A DNA stretch of 64,000 nt from Granulicella sp. (lineage in GTDB: Bacteria; Acidobacteriota; Terriglobia; Terriglobales; Acidobacteriaceae), in the NCBI GenBank assembly GCA_025408425.1, contig JANXYX010000013.1, positions 186,001 to 250,000 of the forward strand. The letters are read 5' to 3'. The position numbers and the translations under genes were made by a program. How positions within the stretch are numbered: the first letter of the stretch is position 1; the number at the start of each line of letters is the position of its first letter. Positions 25,602 to 34,980 of this stretch are shown piece after piece. Under the pieces are notes generated by a model. It saw only the letters and a program-made list of their open reading frames with translations, was not told the origin of the DNA and ran no database searches.

Positions 25602-28094
25602 ATGCCGCCCAGCAGCACCTCTCCCTCCACGCAGATCCGCAAAGTAGCCGTCCTTGGCGCCGGAACCATGGGCTCCCGCATCGCCGCCCACATCACCAAC
25701 GCCGGCCTGCCCGTCGTCCTGCTCGATATCGTACCTCCCGGCACCGCTCCCGACGCCCCCAAAGCCGAGCGCAACAAGTTCCTCCTCGCTGCCCTCGATG
25801 GACTGAAGAAGTCCAGGCCCGCTGCCTTCTACCATCCCGACAGCGCCCGCCTCATCACCATCGGTAACTTCGACGACGACCTCGCCCTCCTCGCCGACTG
25901 CGACTGGATCATCGAAGCCGTCGCCGAGAACCTCGACATCAAGCACGCCCTCCTCAACAAAGTGCAGCAGCACCGTCGTCCCGGGGCCATCCTCACCACC
26001 AACACCAGTGGCCTCCCCATCGCGAGCGTCGCCGCTGGCCTCTCCGACGAGGCCAAGTCACACTTCTTCGGCACCCACTTCTTCAACCCCCCACGCTACA
26101 TGCGTCTGCTCGAAATCATCCCCACGCCCCATACCGATTCGGCCGACATCGCAACGATCTCTCACTTCTGCGACCAGCGTCTCGGCAAGGCCATCGTCCA
26201 CTCCCACGACACCCCAAACTTCATCGCCAACCGCGTCGGCACCTTCAGCATGATGAACGCCGTCCGCCTGATGATGGCGCAAGGTCTCACCATCGAAGAG
26301 ATCGACGCCCTCACCGGCTCCGCCCTCGGCTGGCCACGCACCGGAACCTTCCGCCTTGGCGACATGGTCGGTGTCGACATCCTCGCCCACGTAGCCAGCA
26401 ACTTCTCCGCGAAGGCTGTCGCTATCAAAGACGAGCGCGCTGAAGTGGGCCTCGCGCCCTTCATCTCAAAGATGCTCGAGAACAAGTGGCTCGGCGACAA
26501 GACCAGGCAGGGCTTCTATAAAAAAATAGACCGATCGAATCAAGTTGAGACCGGCAAGGACGAGCAAGGCCGCGACATCCGCCTGGTCCTCGACTGGCAG
26601 ACCCTCGAGTACAAGCCCAGCGCCCGTCCCAAATTCCCCGCACTCGACATGGCCAGGAACGTCGAGTCCACCGCCGCCCGCATCCCCCAACTCCTCCACG
26701 CCGATCCTCGCGCCGACAGGGCCGCCGCCTTCTACTGGCCAGCGCTCACCGAACTCTTCACCTACGCCGCCAACCGTGTCCCCCCTTTGGAAAACCCGAT
26801 CGCAGACAACATCGCAGAGATCGACACCGCCATGCGCACCGGCTTCAACTGGGAGCTAGGCCCCTTCGAGATGATGGACGCTGCCGGAGTCCGCACCACC
26901 ACCGAGAAGATGCGCGCCGCCGCAGCCCCCATCTCCCCCAACGTCGAAAAGCTCTTAGCTGTCGGCGAAACCTGGTACAAGGACGACCCCACCACCCCCT
27001 CTGGCCGCCAGTTCTTCGACCCCGTTACCAGCACCTACAAACCCGTCCCCGTCGCCGAGGGCGTCACCTCGCTCGCCACCATCAAGAAGTCCCACGGCGT
27101 CGTCAAGAAGAACGCCGGAGCCTCCGTCATCGATCTCGGCAACGGCGTCGCTGCCATCGAACTCCACTCCAAGATGAACGCCCTCGGCGACGACATCGTC
27201 AACCTCATCACCCAAACCCTCAAGCCCTCAAGCGAAACCGTCGCCAACTTCGAAGCCTTCGTCATCACCGGCGACTCCGCCAACTTCTCCGTCGGCGCCA
27301 ACCTCATGCAACTCCTCCTCACCATTCAGGACGAGGAGTGGGACGACGTCGAACTCGCCGTCCGCGCCTTCCAGAACATGACCCAGACCATCAAGTTCTG
27401 TCCGCGCCCCGTCGTCGTCGCACCCTACGGCATGTGCCTCGGCGGTGGCGTTGAGATCTCGCTCCACGCTGCCGCCCGTCAGCCCCACGCCGAGCTCTAC
27501 ATGGGCCTCGTCGAAGCCGGCGTCGGCCTCATCCCCGGCGGCGGCGGCTGCAAGGAGATGGTCCTCCGCTCCATCGAAGCCGGAACCTCCATCCGCCCCG
27601 ACGCCCGCGGCGAAGGCGTAGAAGTCTTCGAGGCCATCAAGAAAAACTTCGAGACCATCGCCAAGGCCACCGTCTCCACCTCCGCAGCTGAAGCCCGCTC
27701 CCTCGGCTTCCTCCGCCCCTCTGACAGCATCACCATGAACCGCGAACGCCTCATCACCGACGCCAGGCACCGTGCACGCGACCTCGCCGACAACGGCTAC
27801 TCCGCCCCCATCCCGCGCACCGACATCCCCGCCCCCGGCGAGTCCGTCCTCGCCACTCTCAAGCTCGCCGTCTACACCATGCGCGAAGGCCAGTACATCT
27901 CCGATCACGACGCCAAGGTCGCCAACTGGGTCGCCTACGCCCTCGCTGGAGGCAACATCACCCCCGGCACCCTCGTCAGCGAACAATATCTCCTCGACCT
28001 CGAACGCGAAGCCTTCCTCTCCCTCTGCGGCGAAAAGAAGACCCAGGAACGCATCGCCTTCACCCTCAAAACCGGCAAGCCACTCCGCAATTAG
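25602..28094 (+). CDS. fadN: 3-hydroxyacyl-CoA dehydrogenase / enoyl-CoA hydratase (FadN type)
   Basis: ATG 25602 has GGAG eight bases upstream and follows the predicted promoter. Domain order is dehydrogenase first (NAD motif 'VLGAGTMGSRIAAH'; 'FFGTHFFNPPRYMRLLEIIPT'; 'GFYKK'), a second 3HCDH part (~400-480), then a crotonase domain (~500-700, 'MCLGGGVEISLHAAARQPHAELYMGLVEAGVGLIPGGGG' region with the catalytic glutamates). This is the arrangement of Bacillus FadN, the reverse of enterobacterial FadB/FadJ. It catalyses the hydratase and dehydrogenase steps of fatty-acid beta-oxidation. First gene of a fadN-fadA-fadE set. Confidence 0.93.
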   Translation: MPPSSTSPSTQIRKVAVLGAGTMGSRIAAHITNAGLPVVLLDIVPPGTAPDAPKAERNKFLLAALDGLKKSRPAAFYHPDSARLITIGNFDDDLALLADCDWIIEAVAENLDIKHALLNKVQQHRRPGAILTTNTSGLPIASVAAGLSDEAKSHFFGTHFFNPPRYMRLLEIIPTPHTDSADIATISHFCDQRLGKAIVHSHDTPNFIANRVGTFSMMNAVRLMMAQGLTIEEIDALTGSALGWPRTGTFRLGDMVGVDILAHVASNFSAKAVAIKDERAEVGLAPFISKMLENKWLGDKTRQGFYKKIDRSNQVETGKDEQGRDIRLVLDWQTLEYKPSARPKFPALDMARNVESTAARIPQLLHADPRADRAAAFYWPALTELFTYAANRVPPLENPIADNIAEIDTAMRTGFNWELGPFEMMDAAGVRTTTEKMRAAAAPISPNVEKLLAVGETWYKDDPTTPSGRQFFDPVTSTYKPVPVAEGVTSLATIKKSHGVVKKNAGASVIDLGNGVAAIELHSKMNALGDDIVNLITQTLKPSSETVANFEAFVITGDSANFSVGANLMQLLLTIQDEEWDDVELAVRAFQNMTQTIKFCPRPVVVAPYGMCLGGGVEISLHAAARQPHAELYMGLVEAGVGLIPGGGGCKEMVLRSIEAGTSIRPDARGEGVEVFEAIKKNFETIAKATVSTSAAEARSLGFLRPSDSITMNRERLITDARHRARDLADNGYSAPIPRTDIPAPGESVLATLKLAVYTMREGQYISDHDAKVANWVAYALAGGNITPGTLVSEQYLLDLEREAFLSLCGEKKTQERIAFTLKTGKPLRN

Positions 28095-28110
28095 CCTTAC
28101 CGGTGGGAGC

Positions 28111-28166
28111 AGGGGGCTTTAGCCCTCTGAAAAACGTCGAACCAACAAGAGGGGCTTTAGCCCCGG
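28111..28166. repeat. pair of REP-like palindromes (GGGGCTTTAGCCCC type)
   Basis: AGGGGGCTTTAGCCCTCT (28111-28128) and GGGGCTTTAGCCCC (28151-28164) lie in tandem in the 100-bp gap between fadN and fadA. Each can form a hairpin around CTTTAG or TTTA. A related GCTAAAG...CTTTAGC hairpin closes the operon near 31.67 kb. Such elements are, in my recollection, widespread between genes in Terriglobia. Here they could tune mRNA stability within the operon. Confidence 0.65.
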
Positions 28167-28195
28167 GCCTTCTTCACCGCACCACCGAGGTTCCA

Positions 28196-29383
28196 ATGAA
28201 CGAAGTCATCATCGCATCCGCCGTCCGCACCGCCATCGGCAAAGCCCCTCGCGGAACCCTCCGCACCACGCGCCCCGACGACCTCGCCGCCATCGCCATC
28301 AACGGAGCCCTCAGCCGCATCCCGCAACTCGACCGCAACGAGATCGAAGACGTCATCCTCGGCTGTGCCATGCCCGAGGCCGAGCAGGGAATGAACGTCG
28401 CCCGCGTAGCCAGCTTCCGCGCCGGCCTCCCCATCACCACCTCTGCCATGACCATCAACCGTTACTGCGCCTCTGGCCTGCAATCCATTGCATTGGCAGC
28501 AGATCGCATCCGTGGCGGTGGCGCCGAGGTCATCCTCGCTGGCGGCACCGAGTCCATGTCCTGCGTCCCCTTCGGCGGCAACAAGATCTCCATCAACCCC
28601 TGGCTGGTCGAAAACTACCCCGGCTCCTACATGTCTATGGGCCTCACCGCAGAGCGCGTCGCCGCCCACTACGGCATCACCCGCGAGCAGCAAGACGAGT
28701 TCTCCTACAACTCCCACCAGAAGGCCCTCGCCGCCATCGCCTCCGGCAAGTTCGCAGACGAGATCGTCCCCGTCACCATCACCACCACCACGCCCAGCGG
28801 AAAAGGCAAGCCCCAGCCAGTCGAGTCCATCTTCCAGCAGGACGAAGGCCCCCGCGCCGACACCTCCCTCGAAGCCCTTGCCAAACTCAAGCCCGTCTTC
28901 CACGCCAAGGGCACCGTCACCGCCGGCAACTCCAGCCAGACCTCCGACGGAGCCGCCGCCGCTATCGTCATGTCGCGCACCCGAGCCGACGCCCTTGGCA
29001 TCAAGCCGATGGCAAAGTTCATCGCCTTCGCCTACGCCGGCTGCGACCCCGAAGAGATGGGCATCGGCCCCATCTACGCCATCCCCAAAGCCCTCAAGAT
29101 GGCCGGCCTCACCCTCGACCAGATCGACGTGATCGAACTCAACGAAGCCTTCGCCGCCCAGTCCCTCGCCGTCATCAAGGTCCTCGGCATCGACCCCAGC
29201 AAACTCAACGTCAATGGAGGAGCCATCGCCCTCGGCCACCCCCTCGGCTGCACCGGAGCCAAACTCACCGCCACCCTCCTCCGCGAGATGCCCCGCCGCA
29301 AAGCAAAGTACGGCATGGTAACCATGTGCGTAGGCGGAGGCATGGGTGCGGCGGGAATTTTCGAGGCCGTGGGTGAAAACTGA
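28196..29383 (+). CDS. fadA: acetyl-CoA C-acyltransferase (thiolase)
   Basis: ATG 28196 with GAGG six bases upstream; the track start lies in the repeat region. Thiolase landmarks: '[19 protein letters not shown]' with the acyl-accepting cysteine, 'GGTESMS', '[15 protein letters not shown]', '[16 protein letters not shown]', and '[14 protein letters not shown]' with the second catalytic cysteine. 395 residues. It releases acetyl-CoA in the last step of beta-oxidation, acting with FadN upstream. Confidence 0.95.
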   Translation: MNEVIIASAVRTAIGKAPRGTLRTTRPDDLAAIAINGALSRIPQLDRNEIEDVILGCAMPEAEQGMNVARVASFRAGLPITTSAMTINRYCASGLQSIALAADRIRGGGAEVILAGGTESMSCVPFGGNKISINPWLVENYPGSYMSMGLTAERVAAHYGITREQQDEFSYNSHQKALAAIASGKFADEIVPVTITTTTPSGKGKPQPVESIFQQDEGPRADTSLEALAKLKPVFHAKGTVTAGNSSQTSDGAAAAIVMSRTRADALGIKPMAKFIAFAYAGCDPEEMGIGPIYAIPKALKMAGLTLDQIDVIELNEAFAAQSLAVIKVLGIDPSKLNVNGGAIALGHPLGCTGAKLTATLLREMPRRKAKYGMVTMCVGGGMGAAGIFEAVGEN

Positions 29384-29786
29384 TTCGAACAAATTCGAAG
29401 GTGTTAGAACTTACCCTGTTGTTACGGGACTGGCACTCTTTGCAGGATTGTTCATCACGGGTATTCAGGTAGTCTTTGTTCTTCCGGTGCCAACCGGTTC
29501 GTATGCTTACTTTCGGCTGATTACGTGTGCAGGAGCGACTTTATGTTTGCTCTTAGGCACATTTTTGTTTCGCTTGAATTATCAAGCAATCTTTTATGTT
29601 GCAGGCGCCGGGTCAGTGATTCTCATTCTCAATATGCTTGAACTCCTCGTAAGAATCACGTCAACTGCGCAAGGTAACAACGATTCGGGAGAGATTTTCT
29701 GGTTTCTGGTACTGCCGATGGTCCCGTTTTTCTGGCAGGCGTCTCTCACCTATTTAAAACTTCACAATCGACATAGTCCGAGGTAA
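29373..29786 (+). CDS. small integral membrane protein inside the fad operon, unknown family
   Basis: The likely start is GTG 29373, overlapping the fadA stop, with GAGG a few bases upstream; the track start at 29346 lies inside fadA. The ~137-residue product has four hydrophobic helices ('[22 protein letters not shown]', '[17 protein letters not shown]', '[21 protein letters not shown]', '[20 protein letters not shown]'). Base composition is visibly AT-richer and less C-ending than fadA and fadE on either side, so it probably arrived later. No family recognised; a role in fatty-acid entry would be speculation. Confidence 0.65.
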   Translation: MKTDSNKFEGVRTYPVVTGLALFAGLFITGIQVVFVLPVPTGSYAYFRLITCAGATLCLLLGTFLFRLNYQAIFYVAGAGSVILILNMLELLVRITSTAQGNNDSGEIFWFLVLPMVPFFWQASLTYLKLHNRHSPR

Positions 29787-29790
29787 CACC

Positions 29791-31617
29791 ATGGCCACAC
29801 TAACCACCCCGACCGCCCAGAAGATCATCCCCGGCGGTTCTTTCCTCATCACTAACCCCACCCCCGCCGACTGCTTCTTCCCCGAAGACTTCACCGAAGA
29901 GCATCGTCAGATCGCCCAGACCACCGCTGACTTTGCCACCAACGAGATACTCCCCGTCTCCGACCAGATCGAGGCCAAGGACTTCGCCGTCACCCGCCGC
30001 CTCATCAAGGAAGCCGCCGACCTCGGCCTCACCTCCGTCGATATCCCCGAGGAGTACGGCGGTCTCGAGATGGACAAGATGACCTCCGCCATCATTGCCG
30101 ACAACATCGCCAAGCAGGGCAGCTTCTCCGTCGCCTTCTCCGGCCACGTCGGCATCGGCACCCTCCCTCTCGTCTGGTACGGCACCGCCGAGCAGAAGCA
30201 GAAGTACCTCCCCAAGCTAGCCGACGGCACCTTCGTCGGAGCCTACGCACTCTCCGAGTCCACCTCCGGCTCCGACGCCGTCAACGCCCGCACCCGCGCC
30301 GTCCTCTCCGCAGACGGCACCACCTACACCCTCAACGGCGAAAAGATGTGGATCACCAACGCAGGCTTCGCCGACATCTTCACCATCTTCGCCAAGTGCG
30401 AGGTCAAGGAAGGCAAGGACGCAGGCAAAGAGAAACTAACCGCCTTCCTCGTCGAAAAAGGCACCCCCGGCTTCACCATCGGCAAGGAAGAGCACAAGCT
30501 GGGCATCCGCGGCAGCAGCACCTGCCCCCTTATCCTCGCGGACTGCAAGATCCCTGCCGCCAACCTCCTCGGCGAGGTCGGCAAAGGCCACCACATCGCC
30601 TTCAACATCCTCAACGTCGGCCGTTACAAGCTCGGCAACGCTGCCGTCGGTGGTGCTCGCGTTGCCCTCGGCCGTGGCATCGCCTACGCCAAGGACCGCA
30701 AGGCCTTCGGCAAATCCATCTCCGAGTTCGGCCTCATCCAGGAGAAACTCGCCGACTGCGCCGTAGGCGTCTTCGTCGGCGAAGCCCTCAGCTACCGTAC
30801 CGTCGGCCTCATCGACGCGGCCCTCGCCAACGTCGACAAGCACGACACCGCCGCCATCCAGAAAGCCATCGAGGACTACGCCGTCGAGTGCTCCATCGTC
30901 AAAGTCTGGGACTCCGAGATGCTCGACCGCGTAGTCGACGAGGTCCTCCAGATCTTCGGCGGCTACGGCTACGTCGAGGAGTATCCCGCCGAGCGAGCCT
31001 ACCGCGACGCCCGCATCAACCGCATCTTCGAAGGCACCAACGAGATCAACCGCCTCATCATCACCGGCTGGCTCATGAAGTCTGCCATGTCCGGCAAGCT
31101 CGCCCTCATGCCCGCCATCAAATCCCTGATGGACGAAGTCATGGCCGGCCCTTCCCCCAAGGAAGACCGCGAAGGCCCCCTCGCCGAAGAGTTCAACCTC
31201 CTTGACCAGGCCAAAAAGCTCACCCTCTTCGCCGCCGGCGCCGCCACCCAGAAGTACATGGCCAAGCTAGCGGACGAACAGGAAGTCATGGGAGCCATCG
31301 CCGACCAGATCATCGAGGTCTTCGCCATGGAGTCCGCCATCCTCCGCGCCCAGAAGCTGGCAGCCGGGAAGGGAAGCAGCGCCGCGGCCGCCAACTCAGC
31401 CATCGCAATCGCCATGGCCCGCATCTACGCCTCCACCGCCTTCGAGAAGATCGAGCTGGCCGCCCGCAAGATCATCTCCGCCGTCGCTGAGGGCGACATG
31501 CTCCGCACCCAGCTCACCATCCTCCGCCGCCTCTCCAAACACGACGGCACCGACACCATCAGCCTCCGCCGCCAGGTGGCCCAGCATGTCATCAAGGCCG
31601 GAAAGTACGCGATCTAA
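29791..31617 (+). CDS. fadE: acyl-CoA dehydrogenase (FadE type, with C-terminal extension)
   Basis: GAGG precedes the ATG, which lies five bases after the membrane-protein stop. Acyl-CoA dehydrogenase motifs: 'LGLTSVDIPEEYGGLEMDK', FAD/substrate loop 'GAYALSESTSGSDA', 'MWITNAGFADIFTIFAK', 'FGKSISEFGLIQEKLA', and 'QIFGGYGYVEEYPAERAYRDARINRIFEGTNEINR' region with the catalytic glutamate. About 200 extra C-terminal residues follow, as in the ~600-residue Bacillus FadE and VLCAD-like enzymes. It performs the first oxidation of long-chain acyl-CoA; an ETF partner is needed but not seen here. Confidence 0.94.
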   Translation: MATLTTPTAQKIIPGGSFLITNPTPADCFFPEDFTEEHRQIAQTTADFATNEILPVSDQIEAKDFAVTRRLIKEAADLGLTSVDIPEEYGGLEMDKMTSAIIADNIAKQGSFSVAFSGHVGIGTLPLVWYGTAEQKQKYLPKLADGTFVGAYALSESTSGSDAVNARTRAVLSADGTTYTLNGEKMWITNAGFADIFTIFAKCEVKEGKDAGKEKLTAFLVEKGTPGFTIGKEEHKLGIRGSSTCPLILADCKIPAANLLGEVGKGHHIAFNILNVGRYKLGNAAVGGARVALGRGIAYAKDRKAFGKSISEFGLIQEKLADCAVGVFVGEALSYRTVGLIDAALANVDKHDTAAIQKAIEDYAVECSIVKVWDSEMLDRVVDEVLQIFGGYGYVEEYPAERAYRDARINRIFEGTNEINRLIITGWLMKSAMSGKLALMPAIKSLMDEVMAGPSPKEDREGPLAEEFNLLDQAKKLTLFAAGAATQKYMAKLADEQEVMGAIADQIIEVFAMESAILRAQKLAAGKGSSAAAANSAIAIAMARIYASTAFEKIELAARKIISAVAEGDMLRTQLTILRRLSKHDGTDTISLRRQVAQHVIKAGKYAI

Positions 31618-31666
31618 ATTTGCTCCGTCCGGACACCATCTTCTATCCAGCGGAATACCACAAAAG

Positions 31667-31696
31667 CACCAGCTAAAGCACCCCCTTTAGCTGGTG
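31667..31696 (+). terminator. strong hairpin after fadE (terminator-like)
   Basis: CACCAGCTAAAG pairs perfectly with CTTTAGCTGGTG (12-bp stem, six-base loop). The following bases are only moderately T-rich (TTAGCCATTGCCTTTT), so it may be a terminator or an RNA-stabilising end. It contains the same CTAAAG/CTTTAG core as the REP-like pair upstream. Confidence 0.65.
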
Positions 31697-31744
31697 TTAG
31701 CCATTGCCTTTTGAGTAGCCCTCTGTAAGCATCGATGGGACACT

Positions 31745-34741
31745 ATGCTTACTTTGCAGCCTCTGACCGGCGGACTCCGCACGCTACGCTCCTTCGCAAC
31801 GATGACTGCCGCCCTGCTCGGGCTCCTCTTCTTCGCGCCTTCTGTAACTCTCCATGCCCAGCGCGTTACCGTGCCCAGCAGAGCTGTAACCCTTGTAAAC
31901 ACTGGTGTTCTCGCCGATACCCCGCTCGATGCCGGTCTGCTGCCCACCTCGCAGCCGCTCCAGATCACCCTCCATATCGCTCCCACGCCAGAGCGCGCCG
32001 CAGCCCTCGACCAACTGCTCGTCGATCAGACCAACACTGCCTCCTCCAACTACCACCAGTGGATTACGCCTCAGCAGTTCGCCGCCAACTACGGCGCCAC
32101 CGACGATCAAATCAACACACTAACCTCCTGGGCCCAATCACAGGGCCTCACTGTTCAGGGCCTCTCCACCGGCAAGACGCGCCTTACCCTTTCCGGTTCT
32201 ACCGCCCAGGTACAGCAAGCCTTTGCAGTCAGCCTGCATCACTACTTGGTGTCGGGAACAGTGCACTTTGCAAACACCGCAAGCCCCTCCGTTCCTCTAG
32301 CGGTTGCACCACTTATCGCGAGCATCTCGGGCCTTGACGATCTCTCCACCGCAGCGTCTGCGACTGTCTCCACCCCTGTCGGACACAGTATTGCGGCGAC
32401 GGATCCCGACCCTCTTACCGTGGCGGCCTCCGCCGTGGATGCGAATACATCCCCTGTTCTCACCTTCAACACCAGTGCCTGCTCCACCGACTTCGCCCCG
32501 TCGGACATCGCCGCTTATCAGGCAATCTTCCGTCAGGCCAACGCGCAGGGCATCACCGTACTGGCCAGTAGTTCCTGCGGAACTCGCAGCACCGGCAGCT
32601 TTCCAGCCAGTCTGCCGGAGGTCACAGCTCTTGCCACTGCCCCTACGGCCGCGTCCTTTACCGCAATTGCGCCGCGCCCCGTATGGCAGGTCGCTCCGGG
32701 ACTCCCCGTCGATGGCAATCGCTATGAGCCTGATCTCACCACCACCTCAGTCGCCGCGTTCAACCAGACCCTTGCGACAATACTTCTACAGTCGGGGGGG
32801 CGCCAGGGAAACATCAACGCTATCCTTTACAGTCTCGCCACCAGCCCGGGCCTCTACACCCAGCCCGATAACGCCGCCGCTGGCACCTGGGAGCCAAGCA
32901 CAGGTCTTGGCCTTATCAATCTGGCCGTCCTCGCCAAGGTCTTTCCGCGCGCCACTGGGCCAATTTCAACCACTACTTCGCTGATCTCCAGCAGCTACTC
33001 TGTCAGCTATGGCCAGTCATTCACGCTTACCGCAAAAGTACTGCCAAGTTCCTTTGCCAGTGCCAATCCCACCGAGACAATTACCTTTAGCGCCAACCCG
33101 CAGGGAGTCCTCGGTACCGGAACGCTCGACAGCAGTGGTACGGCGACCTTTACCTCGACCACCGCCCTCAATGTCGGTTCCTACAATCTCACCGCAACCT
33201 ACGGTGGCGATACGAACTATGCAGGCAGCGCCAGCACGACCAGCGTCATCGTAAGCGTCAGTTCGGTCAACGCATCGTTAGCGGCCACCATCTCGCCCAC
33301 CTCCAACGTTCCCTACGGCAGTACTGCAACCGTCACCGCAACTGTAACCCTGCCCTCGGCGAATGCAGCCCCCACTGGAACCGTTTCTGCTGCGATACAG
33401 GGCATCACCGGATCGGTCTTCACGGCCACGCTCAGCCCGAATCCCGGCGGTAACAGCGGCACTGCCAACATCGTTGTCGCGGCTCCCCCACCCGGTACCT
33501 ATCAGGTCCAGGTGACGTGCGCGGGCAACGCGAACTTTCAATGCCAGACGCCGGTCAACCTTTCGTTTATGACCGTCAAGGGCAACACGATCACCACCGT
33601 CTCTACCTTTCCCGCCGCACCCCAGGCGGGCCAACCGGTGACGCTCACCGCGACGATTGCTGATAACGGTAATGGCCCCGGCCCTTACAGCTTCATCGGC
33701 AACGTGACGTTTTACGACAACGGTAAGCTTCTCGCCACCGCTGCCGTGGGCTCCAATCAGGCCTCTACCGCTGTGACTCTTTCCGGCAATGTCTCGCACA
33801 ATATCGTCGCTGCCTACAGCGGAGACAATAACTGGATTGGCAGTACCTCGACGGCCCAGGTCGTCAATCCAACTCTCCTGCCTTCCACTCTCACCCTCTC
33901 CTCGAATGTGGCCAGCGCGCTTGCTGGAGTCAATATCGTCTTCACCGCTACGGTCTACACCACGGTCAGTAATACCGTTGGTCCAACGGGTACGGTCAGC
34001 TTTTACGACACCTACAACGGCAGCATCGTCCAGCTTGGCGGTACCGCCGGAGCTGTAGCGCTTACCCCAAATGGCCCCAACCAGTCGATCGCTCGCTTCA
34101 CCACCACTGGTCTGTTGCCGGGCACTCACAGCCTCTACGCCATCTACAACGGCGATGCCAACTTTGCCCCCGCCACCTCATCCACCCTGCCGCTTATCAT
34201 CACCGATTTCAACCTCACCATGATCCCCCAAACCCTGACCCTGAAGGCTGGCCAGACCGGTCAAGTGGTCATACTCCTGGGGCTGGTTGGCGGCTTCAAC
34301 GGTACGGTCAGTTTCGGTTGCACACCGCCCGCCAGTTCCGAGGCAACCTGTTCCTTCAGTAATGTCTCGCTCACCGGCGGCGGCAGCACCACGATGAGTA
34401 TCGTCACAACTGCCCCTCACGCCACCAAACCAACCCAGCAGGCCAGTCGTAGCGGTCCGTGGCGGATAGCCGCTGGCTCTGCCCTCGCCATGCTGTTCTG
34501 CTTTGCTCTACCCTGCCGCCGCCGTGCCATCCCGATTCTTTTCACGGCATTTCTGGCGGTCTCTCTGGCTTCCAGCATGGGCTGTGGGCTTGGCGGGACG
34601 ATCCCGGCCGACCCAACAACGACCACCCCAGCCGACCCCGGCACTCCCTCCGGCACCCAGATATTCACCATTACCACCGCAGGCAGCGACGGCGTTAACA
34701 CGGTTCGTCACACCTATCAGTACCAGGTCACCATCCAGTAA
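31745..34741 (+). CDS. sedolisin-like secreted protein with prodomain and Ig-like repeats, apparently a pseudoprotease
   Basis: A signal peptide ('MTAALLGLLFFAPSVTLHAQ') and a clear Pro-kumamolisin activation domain (~45-200: 'LDQLLVDQTNTASSNYHQWITPQQFAANYG') precede a shortened S53-like region (~240-400). Compared with its neighbour, the segment with Glu and Asp of the triad is gone, the oxyanion Asp region reads 'ASSSCGTRSTGSFPAS', and the Ser motif is 'TTTSVAAFNQ' without the Pro. From ~410 there are four or five Ig-like (Big) repeats ('YNLTATYGGDTNYAGSAS', 'LYAIYNGDANFAPAT'). The tail is hydrophobic helix, RRR, helix, 'MGCG', Thr/Pro linker and a beta-rich end. It could be a binding or inhibitory protein. 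Confidence 0.75.
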   Translation: MLTLQPLTGGLRTLRSFATMTAALLGLLFFAPSVTLHAQRVTVPSRAVTLVNTGVLADTPLDAGLLPTSQPLQITLHIAPTPERAAALDQLLVDQTNTASSNYHQWITPQQFAANYGATDDQINTLTSWAQSQGLTVQGLSTGKTRLTLSGSTAQVQQAFAVSLHHYLVSGTVHFANTASPSVPLAVAPLIASISGLDDLSTAASATVSTPVGHSIAATDPDPLTVAASAVDANTSPVLTFNTSACSTDFAPSDIAAYQAIFRQANAQGITVLASSSCGTRSTGSFPASLPEVTALATAPTAASFTAIAPRPVWQVAPGLPVDGNRYEPDLTTTSVAAFNQTLATILLQSGGRQGNINAILYSLATSPGLYTQPDNAAAGTWEPSTGLGLINLAVLAKVFPRATGPISTTTSLISSSYSVSYGQSFTLTAKVLPSSFASANPTETITFSANPQGVLGTGTLDSSGTATFTSTTALNVGSYNLTATYGGDTNYAGSASTTSVIVSVSSVNASLAATISPTSNVPYGSTATVTATVTLPSANAAPTGTVSAAIQGITGSVFTATLSPNPGGNSGTANIVVAAPPPGTYQVQVTCAGNANFQCQTPVNLSFMTVKGNTITTVSTFPAAPQAGQPVTLTATIADNGNGPGPYSFIGNVTFYDNGKLLATAAVGSNQASTAVTLSGNVSHNIVAAYSGDNNWIGSTSTAQVVNPTLLPSTLTLSSNVASALAGVNIVFTATVYTTVSNTVGPTGTVSFYDTYNGSIVQLGGTAGAVALTPNGPNQSIARFTTTGLLPGTHSLYAIYNGDANFAPATSSTLPLIITDFNLTMIPQTLTLKAGQTGQVVILLGLVGGFNGTVSFGCTPPASSEATCSFSNVSLTGGGSTTMSIVTTAPHATKPTQQASRSGPWRIAAGSALAMLFCFALPCRRRAIPILFTAFLAVSLASSMGCGLGGTIPADPTTTTPADPGTPSGTQIFTITTAGSDGVNTVRHTYQYQVTIQ

Positions 34742-34980
34742 TTGCCAGGGAGACGGCCGCAAGTCGTTCTCCCATTTTGGCCCTATCTCCTTTCCCACCT
34801 GCAAGCCGTCAAAACTTCCGCAACATTTTCGCTCATACTTGGTCTAACCAGAGGCTAGCTCTTAAGGTCTTAGGAGATCCTTGTTCCAGCTTATAGAGGT
34901 AGACTTAAGCGTCTCTGATTCGCGCCGTTCGAAGTCTCGCGCAACACCACTTTTTAGCGAAGCAAGACAAGGGAATATCC

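Noticed and set aside
27228-27986. 252-aa minus-strand ORF opposite fadN
   Set aside because: Same antisense artefact of high GC3; the plus strand encodes a clear crotonase domain.
28157-29392. 411-aa minus-strand ORF opposite fadA
   Set aside because: Gly/Asp/Glu-rich low-complexity translation, the mirror of a GC3-rich thiolase gene; no family features.
30348-31205. 285-aa Arg/His-rich ORF inside fadE
   Set aside because: Frame-shifted reading of fadE; composition is implausible for a protein.
33278-34129. 283-aa minus-strand ORF opposite the first sedolisin-like gene
   Set aside because: Shadow of Ig-repeat coding sequence; Arg/Gly-rich without domains.
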